From Pseudomonas putida (GTDB lineage Bacteria; Pseudomonadota; Gammaproteobacteria; Pseudomonadales; Pseudomonadaceae), in the NCBI RefSeq assembly GCF_001976065.1, contig NZ_MNAH01000002.1:833386-897385 (forward strand): a stretch of 64,000 nucleotides of DNA, in the 5' to 3' direction. Made by a program: the position numbers and the translations under genes. Of this stretch, positions 57,122-64,000 are shown one piece after another. The notes below the pieces were generated by a model. The model had not been told where the DNA came from, searched no databases, and worked only from the letters and a program-made list of their open reading frames with translations. Numbering within the stretch: the first letter of the stretch is position 1; each line of letters opens with the position of its first letter.

Positions 57122-58851
57122 GCGCCTTCTGGCCGTATTTTTTCCGCCCGTGGTGGCTGCTGTCGCTGCCGCTGCTAGGCTGGTTGCTTTGGCAACTGTG
57201 GCATCGGCAGAAGCGCGCCGGGCGCTGGCAGATGATCCTGCCACCGGCGTTTCACGCCGCATTGCTCAGTGGCGGCAGTGGGCGCGAAAGCAAATTGCCG
57301 TGGGTGGCCCTGGGCGCGGCCTGGTTCATCGCCGTGGTCGCCTTGGTGGGACCGAGCTTTGCCCGCGTCGAACAGATCAGCCAGAAACCCGCCGATCCGC
57401 TGGTGGTGATCCTTGAGCTGACCCCGCAAATGCTCGCCACCGACGTTCAGCCGAACCGCCTTGAACAGGCCCGGCGCAAACTCTTCGACCTGCTGCAAAG
57501 CCGCAACGACGCGCAGACTGCAATCGTCGTCTACGCCGGCAGCGCCCACACCCTGGTGCCGCTATCGGACGACCTGTCCACCAGCCGCAACCTGCTCGAT
57601 GCACTCAAGCCGTCGTTGATGCCCGAAGTCGGCCAGCGTGCCGACCTGGCGGTGGTCAAGGCCCTGGCCTTGCTGGAACAGGCCGCACTGGGCGATGGCC
57701 GGATCCTGTTGATCGGCTCCTCGTTGAGTGAGCCGGAGCGCCTGGGCATCAGCCGCGCCTTGAGCGGCAAGTCGACGCAATTTCTGATGCTCGGTATCGG
57801 CACCGCCGAAGGCGCCCCCATCACCCAGGAAGATGGCAGTTTCCTCAAGGACGAACAGGGGGCAATTCTGGTGTCCCGGCTGGATGAACCCGGCCTGAAG
57901 TCCTTCGTCAACGATCTGGACGGACACTACCGCCACGCGCGCCTGAGCGACGCCGATCTGCGCGCCCTCGGCCTGCTCGACGGTCCGCGCAACCTGCGTA
58001 ACGACGGCCAGACCCTGCGCCTCGACACCTGGGCCGACCAGGGCTATTGGCTGCTGTTGCCGCTGCTGTTGCTGGCCGCCTGCGCCGGTCGTCGCGGCTG
58101 GTTGTTCTGCCTGCCGCTGTTGTTGATGCTGCCGCAACCGAGCCATGCCTTCGACTTCCAGGACCTGTGGCTACGCCCCGACCAGCAGGGCCTGCAATTA
58201 CTCAAGCAGAAACGCCCGGCCGAGGCCGCCCGGCACTTCGAAGATCACCGGTGGCAAGGCGTGGCCCTCTACGAAGCCGGCGACTACAGCGGCGCCGCCC
58301 AGCGGTTCGCCGAGGGCAACGACGCCCATGCCCACTACAATCGTGGCAACGCCCTGGCCAAGAGCGGCGAACTGGAGGCAGCAGTGGATGCCTATGAGCA
58401 GGCCCTCGAACGGCAACCGGATCTGCGTCCGGCACTGACCAACAAGGCCTTGGTGGAAAGCCTGCTCAAGCAGAAGGCCAGCCCGCCCGCGCCGGAGAAA
58501 GCCGCCGAGGAGGCGAGCAGCGATTCGGAGCAGCCATCACCACCGAGTGCCGCTGCGCAGCCGTCGACATCCGCAGAACCCGAAGCCGCTGGCGAACAGA
58601 CGCAAAGCGCCACCGAGCCACCCGCCACGACACCGCCTCGTCCCGGCACCAACGAGGTCCCGGGCAGCGAACTGGGCGACGAACAGCACACCATTGCCCC
58701 CATGCCCCCGGCCAGTGCCAGTCTCGACGCCGAGCAGCAACAGGCGCTGGAGCAATGGCTAAGGCAGATCCCGGATGATCCGGGTGAATTGCTCAGACGC
58801 AAATTCTGGTACGAACAGCAACAACATCAGGATCAGGGAAAAACTCGATGA
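57118..58851 (+). CDS. vWA + TPR membrane protein, BatB/BatC-like (operon copy 2), MIDAS degenerate
   Basis: 577 residues. TM near 12-26 and 62-77, vWA fold with the MIDAS position E100-L-T-P-Q104 instead of D-x-S-x-S, so metal binding is probably lost. TM near 320-350, then TPRs (HAHYNRGNALAKSGELEAAV) and a long Pro/Ser/Ala/Glu low-complexity stretch (residues ~450-550). The paralogue at 28497 keeps the MIDAS. Overlaps the BatD start by 4 bp. Confidence 0.9.
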   Translation: MSAFWPYFFRPWWLLSLPLLGWLLWQLWHRQKRAGRWQMILPPAFHAALLSGGSGRESKLPWVALGAAWFIAVVALVGPSFARVEQISQKPADPLVVILELTPQMLATDVQPNRLEQARRKLFDLLQSRNDAQTAIVVYAGSAHTLVPLSDDLSTSRNLLDALKPSLMPEVGQRADLAVVKALALLEQAALGDGRILLIGSSLSEPERLGISRALSGKSTQFLMLGIGTAEGAPITQEDGSFLKDEQGAILVSRLDEPGLKSFVNDLDGHYRHARLSDADLRALGLLDGPRNLRNDGQTLRLDTWADQGYWLLLPLLLLAACAGRRGWLFCLPLLLMLPQPSHAFDFQDLWLRPDQQGLQLLKQKRPAEAARHFEDHRWQGVALYEAGDYSGAAQRFAEGNDAHAHYNRGNALAKSGELEAAVDAYEQALERQPDLRPALTNKALVESLLKQKASPPAPEKAAEEASSDSEQPSPPSAAAQPSTSAEPEAAGEQTQSATEPPATTPPRPGTNEVPGSELGDEQHTIAPMPPASASLDAEQQQALEQWLRQIPDDPGELLRRKFWYEQQQHQDQGKTR

Positions 58852-60500
58852 CCCGCTTCACCGCCTTCCTGCTTGCCCCGCTGCCCGCCTTGCTACTTTG
58901 TGCCGCCCAGGCCCAGGCAGCCGAGCTGGTCGCCAGTGTCGACCGGGCTCGCCTGAACTCCGGCGAGACGATCGAACTGACCCTGGAATCGAACGATGTG
59001 ACTCAATTCGGCAAGCCGGACCTGACGCCACTGGAGCCACTGTTCGAAGTGCGTGGCACCCGCCAGGTCAACCAGTTGAACACGCTCAATGGCGACAACC
59101 AGGCCACGACCCGCTGGATCGTCACGCTGCTGCCATTGCACAACGGCACCGTGGAAATCCCCCCGCTCAAGCTGGGCGACGTCCAGAGCCAGCCGATCAC
59201 CGTGCAGGTGGTCGAAAGCGACACCCAGGCCAGCCCTGTCAAGCAGGCACCGGTGTTCATCGAAGCCAGCCTCGATCAAACGAGTGTGTATGTGCAGGCC
59301 CAGGCGATCCTGACCTTGCGCATCTACCATTCGGTGTCGCTGTACGACGACAGCAGCCTGCCGCCCTTGCAGATTCCCGACGCCCGCATCGAACAGCTGG
59401 GCGAGTCACGCACCTACGAGAAAGACATCAACGGCATACGCCACGGTGTCATCGAAATGCGCTACGCGATCTACCCGCAACACAGCGGTGAATTGATCAT
59501 TCCAGGGCAAATATTCAATGCCGCGCTGGTGGACGCGCAACCCGTCCAGGACGCCAGCTCCCAGACGCCGAAATCCGGCAAATTGATGCGCGTCAGCTCC
59601 AGTGAAATCCTCCTGACGGTCAAAGCCAAGCCCGTCACCTATCCTGCCGACCTGCCCTGGCTACCGGCGCGCGACCTGACGCTGAGCGAAAGCTGGAATC
59701 CGGAGCCGGAGCACGTCCAGGTCGGTGATTCGCTCACCCGTAGCCTGACAATCAAGGCCGAGGGCCTGGCCAGTTCGCAACTGCCCCCTCTGCCCGGTAC
59801 CGAGGTGAGTGGCCTGCGGCGCTATCCCGATCAACCGGTGCTGGGCAACCAGAACAGCGAGCGAGGCCTGGTAGGCAGTCGCGAGGATCGCGAAGCCCTG
59901 GTGCCTTCGCGCAGCGGCGCCATTGAGTTGCCTTCGGTCGAGGTGGTCTGGTGGAACACCTTCGAAGACCATCTGGAGCACAGCAGCCTGCCCGCCCGGA
60001 CCCTGCAGGTGGCGGCCAATCCAAGCCTGATGGTCGACACACCGGCCAGTACCTCGGCGCTCGAGAGCAATACGAGCAGCGAAACCCTCTGGCGCTGGAA
60101 ACTCAGCACCCTGATCCTGGCCTGCACCACCCTGTTGGGATTCGGCCTGTGGTGGCGGGCACGCTGGCAACCGGCGATCCTGCGTGCAGCGCAAACCGGC
60201 CCCAGCCCCCGCACGGTGCTCGATGACCTCAAGCGTGCCTGCCAGGCCAACGATTCCCACGCCACCCGCCAGGCGCTCGACGCCTGGGCCCGCCAGCAGC
60301 CGGAGACCCTGGCCGACATGGCCGCCCGCTTCGTCCCCCTGTCCGACGCCCTCGACGGTTTGAACGGCGCGCTCTACAGCGAAACCGGCCAGCATTGGCA
60401 AGGGGAAGACTTATGGCGGGCTATCCGGACGATCCCGATCGCCGAACGGGTTCAGGATCCGGTTGGCGACAGTGGGTTGCCGCCGCTGTATCCGAAATAA
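58848..60500 (+). CDS. BatD-like exported protein (operon copy 2)
   Basis: 550 residues with a signal peptide (FLLAPLPALLLCAAQAQA), repeated beta-rich domains (VDRARLNSGETIELTLES; HVQVGDSLTRSLTIKAEG), a TM near 430-450 (LSTLILACTTLLGFGLWW) and a cytoplasmic tail. About 110 residues longer than the copy at 30134 because of an extra domain in the middle. Translation is coupled at an ATGA junction with no REP, which shows the ancestral arrangement. Last gene of the operon. Confidence 0.92.
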   Translation: MTRFTAFLLAPLPALLLCAAQAQAAELVASVDRARLNSGETIELTLESNDVTQFGKPDLTPLEPLFEVRGTRQVNQLNTLNGDNQATTRWIVTLLPLHNGTVEIPPLKLGDVQSQPITVQVVESDTQASPVKQAPVFIEASLDQTSVYVQAQAILTLRIYHSVSLYDDSSLPPLQIPDARIEQLGESRTYEKDINGIRHGVIEMRYAIYPQHSGELIIPGQIFNAALVDAQPVQDASSQTPKSGKLMRVSSSEILLTVKAKPVTYPADLPWLPARDLTLSESWNPEPEHVQVGDSLTRSLTIKAEGLASSQLPPLPGTEVSGLRRYPDQPVLGNQNSERGLVGSREDREALVPSRSGAIELPSVEVVWWNTFEDHLEHSSLPARTLQVAANPSLMVDTPASTSALESNTSSETLWRWKLSTLILACTTLLGFGLWWRARWQPAILRAAQTGPSPRTVLDDLKRACQANDSHATRQALDAWARQQPETLADMAARFVPLSDALDGLNGALYSETGQHWQGEDLWRAIRTIPIAERVQDPVGDSGLPPLYPK

Positions 60501-60505
60501 GATCT

Positions 60506-60577
60506 AAAGATCGCAAGCTGCGGTAGCTCCTGCAGGTTATCCGCCGTGCAAGGCGCTGCCGCAGGCTGCGATCTTTA
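60506..60577. terminator. AAAGATCGCAAG hairpin repeat after BatD
   Basis: AAAGATCGCA(A)GCTGCGG and GCAGGCTGCGATCTTTA form an outer stem with GCTGC/GCAGG inside. Third copy of this repeat type in the window; probable terminator. Confidence 0.65.
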
Positions 60578-60972
60578 ACGCCTTTCAGCGATTCAAGACG
60601 ACCCCGTGCCGGTAGCTGCCCCCACATCAGGGTGACGCTTTGTGCGGTCTGACCCATGCTGTGCAGGTTCGTCGGTGCGGTAGGCCCCTCTCCACCTTCT
60701 GGCAAGGTGTGCACTTGAAATTGAAAGGCACACCCTGTCGGTTGAACTATTAGGCTCCATGCTCCAACCCATTGGATACCTGGCTCGTGAATAGAGGCTA
60801 CTGACAGATGTGACAGTGGGGACAGACGGTCGTCGGTGTTCTTCCCCGGGTGTCGACGTCTCGCCCTTAAAGGTGTTCAGCAACAACAGTCTTTTGCCAG
60901 TAAACTCTCAGCCCTTTAGCCGCTGTCATGTGTCTTTTGGCGGCCATCACCTTTTTTGTAGCGGAGTTCGCC
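60578..60972. other. Gap before sbcD; no confident gene
   Basis: 395 bp. Minus-strand frames at 60593-60886 and 60421-60714 overlap the repeat and have no known motif. GATGTGACAGTGGGGACAG near 60808 is repetitive (GACAG twice). The last 60 bp should hold the sbcD promoter. Nothing else identified. Confidence 0.4.
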
Positions 60973-62217
60973 TTGCGTCTGTTCCACACCTCCGACTGGC
61001 ACCTCGGGCAGAACCTGCACGGCCAGGATCGCGATTTCGAGCACGGCTGTTTTCTCGAGTGGCTGCTGCGCCAGCTCAAACTGGATCAGCCGGATGTGCT
61101 GCTGATCGCCGGCGACATCTTCGACACGGTCAACCCGCCGGTCAAAGCCCAGGAACGCCTTTACGACTTCATCGTCAGCGCCCATGAGCAACAACCACTG
61201 CTGACCATCGTCATGATTGCCGGCAACCATGATTCCGGTTCGCGGATCGAACTGCCCGCCCCCTTGATGCGCCGCTTGCGCACCCACGCCCTGGGCCGCG
61301 TGCTGTGGCTCGATGACGGGCAACTGGATGCCGAGCGCCTGTTGCTGCCGCTGCCCGATGCCCGAGGCGAAATTGCCGCCTGGTGCCTGGCGCTGCCGTT
61401 CCTGCGCCCGGCCGAAGTCACCGGTGCGCATCTGGGCGATAACTATCTGCGCGGCATCGGCCAGGTTCACGAATGGCTGATCGCAGCGGCCAATGCCAAG
61501 CGTCAACCCGGTCAGGCGCTGATCGCCATCAGCCACGCGCACATGGCCGGCGGTTCGGTGTCGGAAGACTCCGAACGCAGCCTGATCATCGGCAACGCTG
61601 AAGCACTGCCCGCCAGCCTGTTCGGCGCCTCCATCAGCTACGTCGCCCTGGGACATTTGCACAAGCCACAGAAGGTCAATGGCGAGGAGCGCATTCGCTA
61701 TAGCGGCTCGCCCATTCCGTTGTCATTCTCCGAGATCGGCTACCAGCATCAGATTCTCGATGTCACGCTCGACGGCGAAACCCTGGTCCGCGTCGAAGCG
61801 AAACTGATCCCCCGCTCAGTGAACCTGCAACGTATCGGCCCTGCGCCCTTGGCCGATATCCTCGTGCAACTGGCCGACCTGCCGATCATCGACCTGTTGG
61901 CCGACTACCAGCGCCAGCCCTGGCTGGAAGTGCGGGTGCGCCTCGACGAGCCGCAACCGGACTTGCGCCATCAAGTGGAAAGCGCCCTGCTGGGCAAGGC
62001 CGTGCGCCTGGTGCGCATCGCCGCCGAATATGCGGGCAACGGCAACCGCGAAGGCGCCGACGAGTCTGGCGCGTTGATCGAACTGGACCAGCTCACGCCC
62101 CATGAACTGTTCAGCCGCGCCTGGCAGGACAACTACGGCAGCGAGGTCGACGAGCAGACCCTCAAGGACTTTGCCGAGCTGCTGCAGGACGTGCAGATGG
62201 AGGACGGACAGCCATGA
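60973..62217 (+). CDS. sbcD: Exonuclease subunit SbcD
   Basis: 414 residues. The start is chosen at TTG 60973 (GCGGAG upstream) because it gives the family N-terminus MRLFHTSDWHLGQ; the ATG at 60928 would add a hydrophobic 15-residue extension not found in SbcD. Metal-binding Asp8, His10, Asp48, Asn85/His86/Asp87 (AGNHDSGS) and the later GHLHKPQ are present. SbcD is the nuclease partner of SbcC and cleaves hairpin and protein-blocked DNA ends. It overlaps sbcC by 4 bp. Confidence 0.95.
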   Translation: MRLFHTSDWHLGQNLHGQDRDFEHGCFLEWLLRQLKLDQPDVLLIAGDIFDTVNPPVKAQERLYDFIVSAHEQQPLLTIVMIAGNHDSGSRIELPAPLMRRLRTHALGRVLWLDDGQLDAERLLLPLPDARGEIAAWCLALPFLRPAEVTGAHLGDNYLRGIGQVHEWLIAAANAKRQPGQALIAISHAHMAGGSVSEDSERSLIIGNAEALPASLFGASISYVALGHLHKPQKVNGEERIRYSGSPIPLSFSEIGYQHQILDVTLDGETLVRVEAKLIPRSVNLQRIGPAPLADILVQLADLPIIDLLADYQRQPWLEVRVRLDEPQPDLRHQVESALLGKAVRLVRIAAEYAGNGNREGADESGALIELDQLTPHELFSRAWQDNYGSEVDEQTLKDFAELLQDVQMEDGQP

Positions 62218-64000
62218 AGATCCTCGCCATCCGCCTGAAAAACCTCGCCTCCCTGGCCGGGCCGTTTGAAATCGACTTCACCGCCGAACCGCTGGCCAGC
62301 GCCGGACTGTTCGCCATCACCGGCCCCACCGGCGCGGGCAAGAGCACCCTGCTCGACGCCTTGTGCCTGGCCCTGTTCGGCGCAGTCCCGCGCCTGAACA
62401 ACACCGGGCGTGACGCCAAGGTGCCGGACGCCGATGGCGAAATCGGCACCGGCGACCCCCGCACCCTGTTGCGCCGCGGCACCGGCGAAGGTTATGCCGA
62501 AGTGGATTTCGTCGGTGTCGATGGCCGTCGTTATCGCGCACGCTGGGAAGCCAATCGCGCCCGGGAAAAGGCCGGTGGCAAGCTGCAAGCCAGTCGCCAG
62601 AGCCTGCGCGACCTCGATCAGGATCAACTGCTGGCCAGCCAGAAAGGTGAATACAAGACCCAACTCGAGGCCGCACTGGGCCTGAATTTTGAACAGTTCA
62701 CCCGCGCCGTGCTGTTGGCGCAGAGCGAGTTCAGTGCCTTCCTCAAGGCCGATGACAACGACCGCAGCGAACTGCTGGAAAAACTCACCGACACCGCGCT
62801 CTACACCCGCTTGGGCCGTCGGGCCTTCGACAAGACCAAGGAAGCCCGTGAGGCCCACAAACAGCTGCAGGACCAGGCCAGCGGCGTCACGCCACTGGCG
62901 CCTGAGGCCCGTGCCGAGCTCGATGAGCGCTTCAACGCCGCGCAACAGCAGCTTAGACATCAGCAGGCGCAGCTCAAGCAACTTGAGTTGCAGCATGCCT
63001 GGCTCCTGGAGCTGCGCCGTTTGCATGACGTGCAATTGGCTGCTGCCGAACAACTGCACAGTGCCCGCCAAACCTGGGAAAGCCTGGCCGGCGAGCGCTT
63101 GCAGCTGACGCGCCTCGAACAGCTCGCCCCGCAGCGGCACCAGTTCGCCCGCAAGGCCGAGGTCGATGCGTTACTCACGCCCCTGGCCGAGCAAATCGCC
63201 CAACATACCCGCCAGCATGGCGAACTCGGTGAGCGTCAGGCGCTGCTGGAACAGCAACTCGGGGCAAGCCGGATCGCGTTGAGCGAAGCGCAGCAACGGC
63301 AAACTGACTGTGCTCCACTATTGCGTCAGGCGTTCGAGGAACAAAGCACCCTCGCCCGCCTGGCCAAGGATGCGGCACTCAGCGCCGAAGCCAGGCAGAC
63401 CGCCGAGCAGGCCTGCACTCAGGGCCAAGGCGCGATTCAAACCTTGCACGAGCAACAGGCCCGGGCTGCCGAACACCTGCAGCGCATGGCTGCGCAACTT
63501 GAGCATAGCGCTCACCTGGCGCCGTTGAGCGAAGCCTGGAATGCCTACCGCGATCGCCTGCAACAGCTGATGCTGATCGGCAATCGACTGAACAAGGGAC
63601 AGGCCGAACTGGCCAGCCTCGAACAGAATGCCCTGCGCACCGCGCAGGCGTTCACTGCGCAGAAACAGCAGCTTGAGGTGCTGTTCAAGGAGGCCGGCGC
63701 CGAGCCGGATGCCGTCGCCGAACAGATCGGCATCCTCGCCAGCCTGTTGCAGGACAACCGCAAGCAACTGCGTGCCATCGAAGACCTGACGCGGCTGTGG
63801 GACAGCCAGCAGGACCTGGACAAGCGCGGCGCCGAGTTGCAACAACGCCAGGTGGCTGCGCAACAGGAACGCGAGCGCCTGACCCAGGACGGGGTAAAGG
63901 CCAAGGCTGAGCTCGTCGTCGCCGAGCAGACCCTGACCGTCACCCGCGAGCTGCTGGAGCGCCAGCGCCTGGCCCGCAGCGCCAGTGTCGAGGAGCTGCG
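62214..64000 (+). CDS. sbcC: Exonuclease subunit SbcC, N-terminal part
   Basis: About 595 residues before the window ends; the gene continues to the right. Begins MKILAIRLKNLASLAGPFEI; Walker A GPTGAGKST at 37-45; LLAQSEFSAFLKADDNDRSELLEKLT is the Q-loop region; the rest is long coiled coil rich in Gln, Leu and Ala. The zinc hook and C-terminal signature/Walker B lie outside. Its ATG overlaps the sbcD stop. SMC-like ATPase that drives the SbcD nuclease. Confidence 0.95.
   Translation, partial: MKILAIRLKNLASLAGPFEIDFTAEPLASAGLFAITGPTGAGKSTLLDALCLALFGAVPRLNNTGRDAKVPDADGEIGTGDPRTLLRRGTGEGYAEVDFVGVDGRRYRARWEANRAREKAGGKLQASRQSLRDLDQDQLLASQKGEYKTQLEAALGLNFEQFTRAVLLAQSEFSAFLKADDNDRSELLEKLTDTALYTRLGRRAFDKTKEAREAHKQLQDQASGVTPLAPEARAELDERFNAAQQQLRHQQAQLKQLELQHAWLLELRRLHDVQLAAAEQLHSARQTWESLAGERLQLTRLEQLAPQRHQFARKAEVDALLTPLAEQIAQHTRQHGELGERQALLEQQLGASRIALSEAQQRQTDCAPLLRQAFEEQSTLARLAKDAALSAEARQTAEQACTQGQGAIQTLHEQQARAAEHLQRMAAQLEHSAHLAPLSEAWNAYRDRLQQLMLIGNRLNKGQAELASLEQNALRTAQAFTAQKQQLEVLFKEAGAEPDAVAEQIGILASLLQDNRKQLRAIEDLTRLWDSQQDLDKRGAELQQRQVAAQQERERLTQDGVKAKAELVVAEQTLTVTRELLERQRLARSASVEEL

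Noticed and set aside
60801..60816. CTG-N10-CAG resembling a LexA box before sbcD
   Set aside because: Only the outer triplets match; the AT-rich core of a real LexA box is missing and it is about 160 bp from the start.

Overview
The window reads as chromosomal DNA of a Pseudomonas, most likely of the P. fluorescens group. The evidence is the high GC content, many short REP/REPIN repeats of the Pseudomonas type, and recognisable Pseudomonas loci: glgE-treS, a mucR-like MHYT-GGDEF-EAL gene, muxABC-opmB, the large NAD-glutamate dehydrogenase gdhB next to a moxR/vWA operon, and sbcDC. No rRNA, tRNA, CRISPR array, transposase or prophage was seen.

Layout. 0-2.8 kb: glgE and the 5' part of treS (trehalose to alpha-glucan), on the minus strand. 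3.0-6.2 kb: small conserved genes, an MgtC/SapB protein and a stand-alone ccoG. 6.3-10.7 kb: a MocR-type regulator, an SDR oxidoreductase and a c-di-GMP sensor protein. 11.0-20.0 kb: the four-gene muxABC-opmB RND efflux operon on the minus strand, every junction a 4-bp overlap. 20.2-21.4 kb: tpx and a YCII/DGPF protein.

21.7-39.4 kb is an almost unbroken run of plus-strand genes for envelope proteins. In order: a predicted outer-membrane protein, a DUF1254/DUF1214 protein, a short 35-codon ORF, a second predicted beta-barrel, a complete MoxR-DUF58-DUF4381-vWA-vWA/TPR-BatD operon, a periplasmic HAD-type hydrolase translationally coupled to it, a sulfatase-family enzyme, a membrane-embedded spermidine-synthase-like fusion whose catalytic Asp region is replaced by Glu plus four Pro, and an octaheme cytochrome c fused to HEAT/TPR repeats. 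This is the best candidate for an undescribed envelope system. REP elements have invaded the operon: one REPIN lies in frame inside DUF4381 and one REP sits at the start of BatD.

39.4-45.7 kb holds an ordinary accessory stretch: GNAT, LysR, an AhpD-like protein divergent from a second MocR regulator, an ABM-domain protein, a cupin and a lipoprotein. 45.8-50.7 kb is gdhB. 51.2-53.3 kb holds an orphan Cys-rich protein and a small acidic protein with a weak Imm10-like look. 53.6-60.5 kb is a second, paralogous MoxR-DUF58-DUF4381-vWA-vWA/TPR-BatD operon, probably the ancestral copy because it sits beside gdhB as in P. aeruginosa. 61-64 kb is sbcD and the 5' two-thirds or less of sbcC, cut by the window edge.

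All calls come from reading the sequence; no database search was run. Family names are from memory and protein functions are by family unless stated.
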